Below are positions 50,811-60,437 of a DNA stretch of 64,000 nt, piece after piece. Positions within the stretch are counted from its first letter, which is position 1; each line of letters begins with the position of its first letter. A program made the translations under genes and the position numbers. The stretch lies in contig NZ_KI535370.1 of assembly GCF_000160035.2 (NCBI RefSeq), positions 212,035 to 276,034 of the forward strand. Direction: 5' to 3'. A model generated the notes under the pieces. The model made no database searches, was not told the DNA's origin, and was given only the letters and a program-made list of their open reading frames with translations. The stretch comes from Catonella morbi ATCC 51271 (GTDB lineage Bacteria > Bacillota > Clostridia > Lachnospirales > Lachnospiraceae).

Positions 50811-52415
50811 TTAAATTACTCTTCTATACTCGTTAGGAGTAACACCATACTTCTTTTTAAATACTTGAATAAAGTAGCTGAAATCATTATATCCTACCTT
50901 CTCAGCGATTTCATAAAGCTTGAATTTATCTTCCGCTATCATTTTTCTTGCAATGTCCATACGTCTGCTTATAAGTAATTGTAAAAAACTCTGGTTCGTA
51001 TATTTTTTCAATATCCTGCTAATATAGGTTTTGCTCATATGAAATTTATCTGCAACAGAATCCAGTGTCAAATCTTCACTATAATACTCATTTAAATAAT
51101 CCAGAATACGCTTCGCCATGTTTTGATATCTTTCATCAAAATTTTTATCATTCTGAACTGCCAATAATGTAAAACATTTCGACAGATATTGAATAATTTC
51201 ATTCAGAGAATCCGCATTGCTAATTACCTTGATGCCATCCTGTAAAAACAAATAATCATATTTCCCATAAGACTTTCCTTTTATTCTACATAAAAACGGA
51301 TATCTCATACAGGCTACCAACAAATCTAATGCCATATATTTACAATCATTTAATTCCACATTTTTATCTCTGAATATTTCTTCAATAACTTTATTAGCTT
51401 CATCAATTTGTCCTGTATATATTTTTATGAATAATCTTTGCTTTTGTCCCTGTGTTATTTCATACTTATGTTCTTGTGTATCCTCTAAATCTTTATAAGA
51501 TACAATAGTATTTTCACCCAAATATACACTCTGGCTACATGCTTCACAGGCTTCCAAATATTTAATATTTGTAAGACAGACATCTGTCTCCACATTACTG
51601 ATACCAACACATATCTTGTAGTTTATGACTTCATTGGCAACTTTTTTTAATTTTTCCGTTGCCATAATGCTTTGTTCCATACAATATCTGTCTGTATCAC
51701 TGCCGGTAAATAATAAAATGAAATTGAAATGAAGGCTCACATCATCATATTCACATAATACTTCCATGCAGAATTCTTTCAAGACTTCAACACCTATATT
51801 AAGAAATGCATACTGTTCCTGCCATATATTCTCTCCTTCCGGATTAGAATCTTCTTTGGTAATAGCAATACAAATATATTTTTCTATATGAATGCCTATC
51901 GAATTTGTACGTTCTCCCAACTCAGACTGATTTAAAATCCTGCCGTGGAGCAAGTCATTTACAAATTTGCTTCTGATATAAGGTATTTCTTTTTCAAAAT
52001 TTTCCTGTAAGTCTATATAATATTTATTATTTTTCTTCTCTTCATTTATATCATTGCACAATTTTTTTATCAGCTTATCCAGTTTAATGAAATTCATCGG
52101 TTTTAACAAATAATCTGAAACTCCTAACCTTATTGCCTCCTGTGCAAATTCAAAGTTATCATATCCCGTCAAAAACACTATTTTAAGCTTTTCATTTATT
52201 TTTTTAGCCTCACAGGCAAATTCAAGTCCATCCATTTCAGGCATTTTTATATCTGTGAATATGATATCAATGTCATTTGCCTTTACCTTTTGAATGCCTT
52301 CCCTTCCATTTTTGGCAGTAGTTACCAATTCACAATCATATTCATTCCAAGGAAAGGATGATAAACCATCCAAAATAATAAATTCATCGTCAATAACCAT
52401 TATTTTTATACTCAT
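50811..52415 (-). CDS. YesN-type response regulator with AraC DNA-binding domain
   Basis: A 534-residue regulator. The receiver domain (residues 1-120) starts MSIKIMVIDDEF, with the phosphoacceptor Asp in DIIFTDIKMPEMDGLEF and Lys in YLLKPMNFIKL. A long central region of ~300 residues carries no named motif, and two AraC-type HTHs form the C-terminus (LDSVADKFHMSKTYISRILK; YEIAEKVGYNDFSYFIQVFK). The ATG at 52415 follows GGAGGATATT. It is phosphorylated presumably by the adjacent kinase (26 nt upstream) and controls the sugar operon downstream. Confidence 0.93.
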   Translation of the reverse strand: MSIKIMVIDDEFIILDGLSSFPWNEYDCELVTTAKNGREGIQKVKANDIDIIFTDIKMPEMDGLEFACEAKKINEKLKIVFLTGYDNFEFAQEAIRLGVSDYLLKPMNFIKLDKLIKKLCNDINEEKKNNKYYIDLQENFEKEIPYIRSKFVNDLLHGRILNQSELGERTNSIGIHIEKYICIAITKEDSNPEGENIWQEQYAFLNIGVEVLKEFCMEVLCEYDDVSLHFNFILLFTGSDTDRYCMEQSIMATEKLKKVANEVINYKICVGISNVETDVCLTNIKYLEACEACSQSVYLGENTIVSYKDLEDTQEHKYEITQGQKQRLFIKIYTGQIDEANKVIEEIFRDKNVELNDCKYMALDLLVACMRYPFLCRIKGKSYGKYDYLFLQDGIKVISNADSLNEIIQYLSKCFTLLAVQNDKNFDERYQNMAKRILDYLNEYYSEDLTLDSVADKFHMSKTYISRILKKYTNQSFLQLLISRRMDIARKMIAEDKFKLYEIAEKVGYNDFSYFIQVFKKKYGVTPNEYRRVI

Positions 52416-52440
52416 AATATCCTCCAACAATCATTAATAA

Positions 52441-54222
52441 TCAGTGGGGTGACTGTCGATAAAATATCTCCTGTTTCTTAGCAAAAGGAATATGCAAAGT
52501 CACGGTAGTTCCTTCACCTGCTTGCGAATGGACTGCGAGGCCATATAAATCTCCGTACATAAGCTGTATTCTTTTATGTACGGCATATAGCCCTAAGTTT
52601 GTGTGTGCTTTCTGTTCATCTCCTTCAGCATTCAGTGGTTCTTTAAGTAATTCAGAAACTTTTTCATCTGTCATTCCTATTCCTGTATCTTTTACAATAA
52701 TAACTATACATTCATTCTCACGTTTAATACTTATATAGAGCAGGTTTTTATTTTTAGAATTTTCTATTCCATGAATAATTGCGTTTTCTACAATCGGCTG
52801 AATAATCAGTTTAGGGACAGCCTGCTTTAATAGTGATTCATCAATATCATAAATTGTGTCAAATCTATCTTTATAGCGAATATGTTGAATATAAATATAA
52901 TTTTTTACATAATCAAGCTCCTGTTCTATGGTAATTATACTTTTCTTGTTACTGATACTCGCCCTAATTAAGCTACTAATGGCTGCTACCAAATTACATA
53001 TTTCAGTTTGCTTCTCCTTAAATGCAAGCCAATTAATTGCATCTAATGTATTATATAAAAAGTGGGGGTTCATTTGTGATTGAAGTGTCTTAAATTCCAT
53101 CTCTTTATTCAAAATTTCGCTTTGAGTAACCTTTTGCATCAGCTCATTAATTTCTTTAATCGCTTTATTAAAAATCCTGTTTAATTTACCTATTTCATCA
53201 CATCTATTTTCTTTTAAGCGAACAGCAAAATCACCTCGCGAAAATTTTTCCAACGCATTGACTGTATTTTCCAAGGGCGAAATTAAACTTTGTGCAATTA
53301 TAACACTTACAGTAACACCTATAATTATAGTGAGCACAATAATTATTACTGTCAAGTATTGAATGCCTGCTAAATCTTTATTAATATATCTTAAAGGTAT
53401 CACTCCCACCGTAGTCCAACCTGTACTATTGGAATGTATGTACACTGCTGTGTATTCATTCTTCCCTTCACTATATGAAAAGTTCCCTATTGAAAGCTTT
53501 TCTTTCAATAATTTTGAAAGTACTGAATCATGTACTATACCACTGATTTTATTCAGATTCTCATCAAAAATCACTACACTGCCATCACTACCAAAATTAA
53601 TATTTTTTGCCATTTTTTCAATATAGTTTCTCTTCAAACCAAATCGTATATATCCAATTGGCTTATATGTTTGCAGGTCCTTAACCATTTTAATCATCTG
53701 AATTGTATCAGTATCATTGATATTATTAACCAATACACTTTTTCCTTTAGATAGTTTGGCATTTTCAAACAATATATCTTTATCCGGTATTTCGTATTTC
53801 TTAGACCATAATGACAGATAATGATTTGTTTCATTTATACCATATATTTCCACATCATTCATGGTAACACTGGAATATATTTGTAACATAATTCGTCTTA
53901 TGCGTTTATTTCTTGAATAAAATGAATCATTTTTAGTATCTTCTTTTTCCTGATGTGTATTTAACTCTTCTTGAATAGTCGGACTATCTGCCAGAATTTC
54001 TATCTTATTTCTCATAAGTCCCATGTAATTATCCAGAGAAATAGAAAACTGTTCAACAATTTCTCTGGTTTGTTCTAATGATTGCTTTAAGACTATTTCA
54101 GCTGAATAACTGTAAAATACTATTGATAATATTAAGACCAGTGGAAGCAGAATAGTCAAAAAACCTATTATCAATTTAGTACGAATACTAAAATCACGAA
54201 ATCTTTTGAATTTAATAAACAT
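52441..54222 (-). CDS. YesM-type sensor histidine kinase
   Basis: A 593-residue membrane sensor. Transmembrane segment 1 is at ~17-37 (IIGFLTILLPLVLILSIVF), followed by an extracellular Cache-like sensory domain, TM2 at ~290-312, a HAMP linker (SLISPLENTVNALEKFSRGD), then the His_kinase domain with MNPHFLYNTLDAINWLAF (phosphoacceptor His in the QMNPHFLYN motif) and an HATPase_c domain with VENAIIHGIENSK and KDTGIGMTDEKV. It probably senses extracellular sugar directly or via the binding protein. It heads the two-gene regulator operon. Confidence 0.94.
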   Translation of the reverse strand: MFIKFKRFRDFSIRTKLIIGFLTILLPLVLILSIVFYSYSAEIVLKQSLEQTREIVEQFSISLDNYMGLMRNKIEILADSPTIQEELNTHQEKEDTKNDSFYSRNKRIRRIMLQIYSSVTMNDVEIYGINETNHYLSLWSKKYEIPDKDILFENAKLSKGKSVLVNNINDTDTIQMIKMVKDLQTYKPIGYIRFGLKRNYIEKMAKNINFGSDGSVVIFDENLNKISGIVHDSVLSKLLKEKLSIGNFSYSEGKNEYTAVYIHSNSTGWTTVGVIPLRYINKDLAGIQYLTVIIIVLTIIIGVTVSVIIAQSLISPLENTVNALEKFSRGDFAVRLKENRCDEIGKLNRIFNKAIKEINELMQKVTQSEILNKEMEFKTLQSQMNPHFLYNTLDAINWLAFKEKQTEICNLVAAISSLIRASISNKKSIITIEQELDYVKNYIYIQHIRYKDRFDTIYDIDESLLKQAVPKLIIQPIVENAIIHGIENSKNKNLLYISIKRENECIVIIVKDTGIGMTDEKVSELLKEPLNAEGDEQKAHTNLGLYAVHKRIQLMYGDLYGLAVHSQAGEGTTVTLHIPFAKKQEIFYRQSPH

Positions 54223-54961
54223 AAAAACTCCTTATAAACATCAGCTTCTGGCTCTTAAAAATATACCCTTTATAGTATTTCAAATTTTGTTGAAATTTAA
54301 ATAACTCACATAATATAATCATATAACTGCTATTTCTATCAAAACATGATATCATACATTATTTATACAACTATGTAAATACAGTTTTACCAGTACGCTA
54401 GTTCACCATTATGCTACCATTATGCTATACATTTGCATGAAATATGTTTCAAGCTTCTGACTTGTAGCCCGCATCTCTGTTTTTCCCTATCGTTATTCTT
54501 CAGATATTTCAGCAATAATGTTAAACCCTAATACCAGTAAATTAGTTTTATATTTACTTGATGGAGCCTCACAACATCTTTATCATTTTAACCTTACAAC
54601 TGTATTGTTCATACTCCATGTTGTAATTTAATAATTCAACAGCTTATCATCCATATTATCCCATTTCATATCACTTATTCAACTTCTAAAATATTGCGAA
54701 ATTTAGCATTGTAGGAAAATTTACAAACGTGTACAACTAATGCCAACACAATTAATTATGGTGATTGGCATACTTTTAAAAAAGTATATCATTTAACCAG
54801 CATTTTTCAAATAATTTATCTAAATTTTCACAATTGTCTTATGTGCAAGACAATATCCAACCATTTTTGTCTTGTCGATAAGACACTATGTTACTCCCCA
54901 TTTCCTTGCACCTGTTCTTTTTCTCTGCTATATTATTACTATCAATTCCCAGGAGGCATTT
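54223..54961. other. Long AT-rich intergenic region with inverted repeats
   Basis: These 739 nt lie between the divergent kinase and glycosylase genes. Contents: a tandem CCATTATGCTA pair around 54408-54430, an ATGCCA/TGGCAT stem followed by ATACTTTT/AAAAGTAT near 54736-54788, and the palindrome pair 54833-54885. I see no credible gene. The kinase promoter should lie within 54230-54330 but no strong match stands out. Confidence 0.5.
54833..54885. promoter_or_regulatory. Two TTGTCTT-type palindromes upstream of the glycosylase gene
   Basis: ATTGTCTT-N6-AAGACAAT (54833-54854) and TGTCTT-N6-AAGACA (54868-54885) have centres 33 bp apart. They belong to the same family as the array at 45678-45758. 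Confidence 0.6.
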
Positions 54962-55441
54962 ATGACAAAATACAGCTTTCCACCACTTATAAACTCATCT
55001 GCAAAAATCCTGATTCTTGGCTCTCTTCCGGGTGAAGAATCCTTGAAACAAGCTCAGTATTATGCACATCCACGCAATGCCTTCTGGAAGATTATGTTTA
55101 CTGTTTTTAATGAAGCCTACAGTGAAGACTACTCTGTAAAATGTGAGCTTCTCCTTAAAAATCATATAGCTCTTTGGGATATGGTGCATAGCGGTAACCG
55201 TGAAGGCTCTCTTGATTCCGATATTAAGAATGAAATCCCAAACGACATTGAGGGATTGTTAAATGAATATCAAAGTATTTCAACCATTCTTTTAAATGGA
55301 AAAAAGGCAGAAGCGATGTATAGAAGATATTTTAATCAAATACCTGTACATACTATCACTCTGCCTTCTACAAGCCCTGCAAATGCAAGGGTTACATTTA
55401 CTGAAAAACTTAATTTTTGGAAAGATGCTTTATCTTTCTAA
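54962..55441 (+). CDS. DNA-deoxyinosine (hypoxanthine) glycosylase, UDG superfamily
   Basis: A 159-residue uracil-DNA-glycosylase-fold enzyme of the type that removes hypoxanthine from deaminated DNA. The motif ILILGSLPGEESLKQAQYY (water-activating loop) opens the protein, PRNAFWKIM follows, and the C-terminal loop is LPSTSPANARVTF. The ATG at 54962 follows AGGAGGCATTT; an upstream in-frame start would add a hydrophobic extension and is rejected. Palindromes precede it. The 3' part of the gene is present again as a direct repeat at 56561, beyond the Rpn-like gene, suggesting rearrangement. Confidence 0.88.
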   Translation: MTKYSFPPLINSSAKILILGSLPGEESLKQAQYYAHPRNAFWKIMFTVFNEAYSEDYSVKCELLLKNHIALWDMVHSGNREGSLDSDIKNEIPNDIEGLLNEYQSISTILLNGKKAEAMYRRYFNQIPVHTITLPSTSPANARVTFTEKLNFWKDALSF

Positions 55442-55449
55442 AGACTCTA

Positions 55450-56349
55450 TTAGCAAATTCCATATTCCTTGTAAAGTTCATGTCTTTTTTCTTCATTTTC
55501 TAAAGCATCTTTAACAGCATCATTCTTGCCTTCTGACAGTAAAAGGCTGATTAACTTTGCCAGACAATTCTCTCCTTTTTCTACACCTCTTGCTTCTGCT
55601 CTTTCAAACATAGGTTCAAAAAATTTCTCCATGGATTTTCCTCCTTCTTCACTTTCCTCTGGTATAGTTACAATTTCACCTGTAAGCTTCAAAATAAGTT
55701 CACATATTTCTTCAGGATGATTTAATTCTGTACTTTCCGAAGTATGATTACTTCCATTCACCAAATAGTCTGCCAAGAGTCTAAAGTCCTTCTTAAACTT
55801 ATTTATATCATCTTCAGTCATCTTTTTCAAGTCTATCAAGTTAACCTTATAATCACTTACATACTTTGTTATTGTTCCTTCCAATTTAAGCCTTTCACAC
55901 AATGTAATTTTATGTTTCCATTCTTCTTCACCATAATATATAACAAAGGTTATTACAGGAAAAATATCTGATTTTTCTTCCATAATTTCTATATTTTTAG
56001 CACTCTCAAAATTTCTTCTTTTTCTGCCGGCTTTTTCGGCTAATTGAGTTCTATAAGATGCTCCATCATACGAAAGTATCCTAAATACCATGTCTTCATC
56101 AGGTATATCCTGATTTTCAATTCCAATCAAGGAAATAACTATTCCCTGCTTTTTCCAAAGTTTTACTACATCCCTGTCCTGAAACCTGTGTCTGCTGTCA
56201 TCCCCTTTATATTGACTCCAACTTGGTATGTCAAGCAATTCATCTTCTTTAACCACCTGCTCACCATCAAACATAATTCCATTAACAAAGGTCGCAAATA
56301 CATCATTAAACATTAATAGTTTCTTTTCTAAAATATCCTTCTCTCCCAA
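55450..56349 (-). CDS. Rpn-family PD-(D/E)xK nuclease / putative transposase
   Basis: A 299-residue protein of the recombination-promoting nuclease (Rpn, formerly YhgA-like transposase) group abundant in Lachnospiraceae. Family blocks include FATFVNGIMFDGEQVVKEDEL, DRDVVKLWKKQGIVISLIGI followed by ENQ (nuclease core), YRTQLAEKAGRKRRN and VITFVIYYGEEEWKH. A charged C-terminus with AEARGVEKGEN ends it. I place the start at a TTG (56349), 5 nt after AAAGGAG; a longer reading from 56472 adds a non-family hydrophobic N-terminus. It is bracketed by two copies of the 3' end of the glycosylase gene. Confidence 0.8.
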   Translation of the reverse strand: MGEKDILEKKLLMFNDVFATFVNGIMFDGEQVVKEDELLDIPSWSQYKGDDSRHRFQDRDVVKLWKKQGIVISLIGIENQDIPDEDMVFRILSYDGASYRTQLAEKAGRKRRNFESAKNIEIMEEKSDIFPVITFVIYYGEEEWKHKITLCERLKLEGTITKYVSDYKVNLIDLKKMTEDDINKFKKDFRLLADYLVNGSNHTSESTELNHPEEICELILKLTGEIVTIPEESEEGGKSMEKFFEPMFERAEARGVEKGENCLAKLISLLLSEGKNDAVKDALENEEKRHELYKEYGIC

Positions 56350-56560
56350 TTTTTCTCCTTTCCTATTAAAAGCACCAACTACATAAAACCAATTTTTTGG
56401 ATTTAACAGTTTGAAAATAATAATTTTGAAATAACAAATAATTCTTAGACCGGTATAGATCAAAAGCTTCAAGGAATATTATAATATATTTTTTTGAAAT
56501 TGTGATCAGCAAATTAGACAAACTTTTTTTAATTAACTATACACAATAAACAAAATTTTA

Positions 56561-56712
56561 AAAAGGCAGAAGCGATGTATAGAAGATATTTTAATCAAAT
56601 ACCCGTACATACTATCACTCTGCCTTCTACAAGCCCTGCAAATGCAAGGTTAAATTTTGAAGAAAAACTTAGTCTTTGGAAAAATGCAATCAATCTCCGG
56701 AATCTAACTTAA
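56561..56712 (+). pseudogene. 3' fragment of a DNA-deoxyinosine glycosylase gene
   Basis: About 100 bp here differ from 55302-55400 by a single visible base; the frame then diverges, encoding PANARLNFEEKLSLWKN and a new C-terminus before TAA at 56710-56712. It overlaps the end of lepA by 23 nt on the opposite strand. The family-like continuation suggests that this is the original end of a glycosylase allele separated from its 5' part, rather than random sequence. Confidence 0.8.
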
Positions 56713-58507
56713 GCACACTCATAAATGCACTCTGAGGTATCTCCACATTACCTACCTCTCTCATCCTCTTCTTACCTTCCTTCTGCTTCTCAAGGAGCTT
56801 TCTCTTTCTGGAAATATCTCCGCCGTAGCACTTTGCAAGCACGTCTTTACGCATAGCTCTTACAGTTTCTCTGGCAATTATCTTACTTCCGATAGCTGCC
56901 TGAATAGGAACTTCAAAGAGCTGGCGAGGAATTTCATTTTTAAGCTTCTCACACATTTTCTTAGCTCTTTCATAAGCACCCTCTTTAACTATAATAAAGG
57001 AAAGGGCATCCACCGATTCTCTGTTTATCAGAATATCCATTTTTACAAGTTCTGCTTTCTGATAGCCCTTAAACTCATAGTCAAAGGAAGCATAGCCCCT
57101 AGAACGGGATTTAAGCGCATCAAAGAAATCGTAAATTATTTCATTTAACGGAAGGTCATACTTGATAACTACCCTTGTTTCCTCGATATAGTCCATTCCG
57201 TTATTTACACCTCGCCTTTCCTGACAAAGCTTCATAATAGAACCGAGGTACTCTGTAGTCACCATAATCTCAGCCTTAACTATCGGCTCTTCCATATAAT
57301 CAATCTCTGACGGATCAGGTAAATTGGAAGGATTGGTTATATCAAGCACTGTACCGTCTGTCTTATGTATTTTGTACACAACACTCGGAGCAGTTGCCAC
57401 AAGGTCTATATCATAGTCACGTTCAAGTCTTTCCTGCACTACATCCAAATGCAGTAACCCAAGGAAGCCGCATCTGAAACCAAAACCAAGAGCAATAGAG
57501 GTTTCAGGCTCAAACTGAAGTGCAGCATCATTTAATTGAAGTTTTTCAAGAGCATCTCTAAGGTCTGAATAATGTGCTCCGTCAGCAGGGTAAAGCCCAC
57601 AGTAAACCATAGGAAGCACCCTCTTATACCCCGGTAATGCCTCATCACAAGGATTGTCCTTATCAGTAATTGTATCTCCGACCTTAGTCTGTCTCAGGTC
57701 TTTAATGCTTGCAGTAATGTAGCCAACCATGCCGGCTGTAAGTTCTTCACAAGGAATGAACTGTCCTGCACCAAAGGTACCTACTTCAACTACTTCCTCA
57801 ACTTCGCTTGACCGGAACATCTTTATCTTAGTGCCTTTTTTCACAGTACCTTCCATAAGTCTTGCAAATACAATAACTCCCTTATAAGAATCATACAAAG
57901 AATTGAAAATAAGTGCCTTAAGAGGATTCTCAGCCTTGCCTGACGGAGCCGGTACCTTGTTCACTACAGCTTCAAGTACGTCTTCTATATTTAAACCGTT
58001 TTTAGCCGAAATAAGCGGAGCATCATGAGCTTCTATACCTATGATATCCTCTATTTCTTCTTTTACCCTGTCAGGATCTGCACTTGGTAAGTCTACCTTA
58101 TTTATAACAGGCACTATGGTAAGGTCGTGCTCTAAGGCAAGATACACATTTGCAAGTGTCTGTGCCTCTACTCCCTGAGAAGCATCCACCACAAGGATGG
58201 CTCCCTCACAGGCCGCAAGGCTTCTTGAAACTTCGTAGTTAAAGTCCACATGCCCCGGAGTGTCAATAAGATTGAAGATATATTCTTCTCCGTCCTTAGC
58301 CTTATATACTACTCTTACCGCTTGAGAACGAATGGTAATTCCGCGTTCTCTTTCAAGATCCATATTGTCAAGTATCTGATCCTGCATCTCTCTTTTGGTA
58401 AGGGTTCCTGTTGCTTCTATTATTCTGTCCGCAAGAGTTGACTTGCCATGGTCAATATGCGCTATTATGCAAAAATTTCTGATATTCTTTGTATTTATTT
58501 CTGACAT
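56690..58507 (-). CDS. lepA: Elongation factor 4 (LepA)
   Basis: A 605-residue ribosome-associated GTPase. G1 is [15 protein letters not shown], the G3 motif is DTPGHVDF, and G4 is [11 protein letters not shown]4-specific landmarks include [16 protein letters not shown], the [20 protein letters not shown] block and the C-terminal [20 protein letters not shown] domain. The ATG at 58507 follows GGAGAAAAGA; four upstream codons are not used. It lies divergent to rpsT, a common pairing in Firmicutes. Confidence 0.97.
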   Translation of the reverse strand: MSEINTKNIRNFCIIAHIDHGKSTLADRIIEATGTLTKREMQDQILDNMDLERERGITIRSQAVRVVYKAKDGEEYIFNLIDTPGHVDFNYEVSRSLAACEGAILVVDASQGVEAQTLANVYLALEHDLTIVPVINKVDLPSADPDRVKEEIEDIIGIEAHDAPLISAKNGLNIEDVLEAVVNKVPAPSGKAENPLKALIFNSLYDSYKGVIVFARLMEGTVKKGTKIKMFRSSEVEEVVEVGTFGAGQFIPCEELTAGMVGYITASIKDLRQTKVGDTITDKDNPCDEALPGYKRVLPMVYCGLYPADGAHYSDLRDALEKLQLNDAALQFEPETSIALGFGFRCGFLGLLHLDVVQERLERDYDIDLVATAPSVVYKIHKTDGTVLDITNPSNLPDPSEIDYMEEPIVKAEIMVTTEYLGSIMKLCQERRGVNNGMDYIEETRVVIKYDLPLNEIIYDFFDALKSRSRGYASFDYEFKGYQKAELVKMDILINRESVDALSFIIVKEGAYERAKKMCEKLKNEIPRQLFEVPIQAAIGSKIIARETVRAMRKDVLAKCYGGDISRKRKLLEKQKEGKKRMREVGNVEIPQSAFMSVLKLDSGD

Positions 58508-58849
58508 TCTTTTCTCCATGATATTAGTCTAAATTATTCACAAAATATCGGTTAAGCATATAATCAACCTATGTGTGAATAATTCGATATTGATGATATG
58601 CTATGTTTACCTGCATGAAAACTTGTCTTTTATCCGGGTAAGAAAAGCATATTATCTTTATGTTCTGTTACTAATTAATCTAACTAATACAGATTACAGT
58701 ATTTTTAAAAATTTATCAAGTAAAATTCATTTAAATCTGTTGACAATCTTGTAATTTTGTATTAAAGTTATTTAGTGTGTTTGCGTTAAGCGTCCGTGTC
58801 CGGATTAATGAAACACTTTTAATCAAACAATGATAATGGAGGTGTTAAA
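58508..58849. other. Divergent intergenic region between lepA and rpsT
   Basis: These 342 nt contain an 11-bp inverted repeat AATTATTCACA...TGTGAATAATT (58532-58542 with 58574-58584) in the lepA leader, and the rpsT promoter TTGACA (58740-58745), 17 nt, TAAAGT (58763-58768). The sequence ATGTGTGAATAAT within it also occurs upstream of the helicase gene near 42316. No gene is seen. Confidence 0.6.
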
Positions 58850-59113
58850 TTGGCTAATATTAAATCTGCAAAGAAAAGAATCAAAGTTGCTGCAAAGAAG
58901 ACTCTTAGAAATAAAATGATTACTTCTAGAGTTAAGACTCTTGTAAAGAAAGTTGTTTCTGCTGTTGCTTTAAGTGATAATGAGGCAGCTAAGGTTGCTC
59001 TTGCTCCTGCTGTTGCTGCTATTGATAAGGCTGCAAACAAGGGCGTATATCACAGAAAAACAGCTTCCAGAAAGATTTCCCGCCTTACAAAGTCTGTTAA
59101 CAAACTTGCGTAA
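58850..59113 (+). CDS. rpsT: 30S ribosomal protein S20
   Basis: An 87-residue S20: MANIKSAKKRIKVAAKKTLRN at the start and GVYHRKTASRKISRLTKSVN near the end are canonical. It binds 16S rRNA early in 30S assembly. Initiation is at TTG, preceded by GGAGGTGTTAAA; a UUG start is a known feature of S20 genes in several bacteria and is linked to autoregulation there. The leader is about 75 nt from the predicted promoter. The structured repeat copy B follows within 20 nt of the stop. Confidence 0.97.
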   Translation: MANIKSAKKRIKVAAKKTLRNKMITSRVKTLVKKVVSAVALSDNEAAKVALAPAVAAIDKAANKGVYHRKTASRKISRLTKSVNKLA

Positions 59114-59132
59114 ATAAGTTTATATTATATAA

Positions 59133-59258
59133 AAGTGTGTGCCTGCACACACTTCGCGCGCGAGCGGATGCCGTAAGGCAAACTTCACTGCCGCGAGCTG
59201 CGCATCCCTCGGAGAGATTTTTTAATATAAAATTTCTTCAAAATTTTTTATTAAAAAA
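59133..59258 (+). repeat. Structured dispersed repeat, copy B
   Basis: It aligns to copy A (14499-14629) over its length. It has the identical first hairpin (59135-59152) and arms GCGC...GCGG with CCGC...GCGC, where copy A has GCAC with GTGC. The intervening loop is GTAA here and GCAA there, both GNRA. It also has the shared TCGGAGAGATTT and an AT-rich inverted repeat that is imperfect here. It lies in the rpsT 3' region, sense orientation. Confidence 0.7.
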
Positions 59259-59263
59259 ATTGT

Positions 59264-59296
59264 CACCATATCGTCATCAGTATGGTGGCTTTTTTC
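59264..59296 (+). terminator. Terminator after repeat copy B
   Basis: CACCATA and TATGGTG form a 7-bp stem with a 10-nt loop followed by GCTTTTTTC. It would end the rpsT transcript together with the repeat. Confidence 0.75.
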
Positions 59297-59391
59297 TTTT
59301 AAATAATGGCTTTTTTCCCGATATTTCATTTGCAAATTTTAGGCTTTTATTTTATACTTTTTATACCCATATTATTTTATTATTTAATCTT

Positions 59392-59514
59392 GTGGAAGAG
59401 GCGACCGGGGATATCGTCTATATTAAAATAATTCGTATAAATATGTTCGAAATAGGCAGATTGTACATAGGTGAGATTAAGAGATATGTTGATGCTGATA
59501 CCGCACCTTTGTAA
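59392..59514 (+). pseudogene. Possible C-terminal gene remnant
   Basis: A frame of 40 codons (VEEATGDIVYIKIIRINMFE..., ending DADTAPL) has protein-like composition, unlike the AT-rich DNA before it, and ends 42 nt before the three-gene operon. It may be the tail of a gene that once headed that operon. I do not recognise it, and chance is possible. Confidence 0.25.
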
Positions 59515-59555
59515 CATTCTGTTTATATGCGGAGCAAAGACTGGGAGAGAGTTTT

Positions 59556-60422
59556 ATGATAAGACTGAAATGCAGTTCCTGTGGCGGAGAGCAGGAAATG
59601 AAAGGCTCGGGTATGTTTGAATGTCCTTATTGCGGGTCGAAATCATTTATGTCCGATGCCGATTTTAGGGGCAACGAGGAATTCAGAAAGAAATTTTTGG
59701 AGTATTTGAAGGCAGAGGCTCGTAACAGAGACTTTGATTATAACAGCGATTCTTTATGGAAGTGCAACGGAGAAGATTCGTTTGCTATGATGAACGGCAA
59801 GGATCTTAACATAAAGTATATGTTTAAGTACGATTATAATTCCTGTCTTTGCTATCTTTCAAAAGAGAACGTTGTATATATTTTGGATGACAAGAGCGAA
59901 AAAGAAAAATTTTTGTCGGGAATCAATTCTCTGGTATTTCCCGAGGCCGACAGCAAACTGCACCGCTGCTTTCCAAAATTAAAAATGGAAATCTCCCTTA
60001 AAGACGGAAGGGAGGTCTTGGTTTTTCTCAGGCGTCCCAACTTTTTTCCTGTTGAGTATTTTGCACCGCTGGAATCAAAGCATTTGGCTTGGGTGATATC
60101 CAGAATGGAGAATATTTGCTGCGAGTTAAAATATTCCGGAATTGAACACTGCTGCATCGATCAGACCTCGATCTGGATTAATCCCGTTACTCATGAAGGG
60201 GCACTGTTCGGAGATTGGAGAAAGGTTAAACCGCTTGTAGGAAACAGAGACCTTGCAGATGTAAGAAAGACTGCCATAAGAATCGTTAAAAATTCAAGAG
60301 AGCCTATCGAGTTATATGAGTTTCTGAATTCAAAGCCTGCTAAAGATGCCTTTGATGATTTTCAGGCTTGGGATGATGTTATAGAAAAAGGTTTCGGAGG
60401 CCATAAATTTATAAAAATGTAA
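59556..60422 (+). CDS. Zinc-ribbon protein with degenerate protein-kinase-like domain
   Basis: A 288-residue protein, first of a three-gene operon. Residues 6-26 form a zinc ribbon (CSSC...CPYC). The C-terminal half recalls a protein kinase C-lobe: HLAWVISRMENICCELKYSG matches the helix before the catalytic loop, GIEHCCIDQTSIWINP takes the place of HRDxxxxN, and GALFGDWRKV that of DFG. The catalytic Asp is missing, so this would be a pseudokinase; the resemblance is by eye. The ATG follows GGAGAGAGTTTT. The linked VWA gene follows in 15 nt. It may act as a scaffold or nucleotide sensor for the VWA and PurA-like partners. Confidence 0.65.
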   Translation: MIRLKCSSCGGEQEMKGSGMFECPYCGSKSFMSDADFRGNEEFRKKFLEYLKAEARNRDFDYNSDSLWKCNGEDSFAMMNGKDLNIKYMFKYDYNSCLCYLSKENVVYILDDKSEKEKFLSGINSLVFPEADSKLHRCFPKLKMEISLKDGREVLVFLRRPNFFPVEYFAPLESKHLAWVISRMENICCELKYSGIEHCCIDQTSIWINPVTHEGALFGDWRKVKPLVGNRDLADVRKTAIRIVKNSREPIELYEFLNSKPAKDAFDDFQAWDDVIEKGFGGHKFIKM

Positions 60423-60437
60423 AGGAGAAATCACGTT

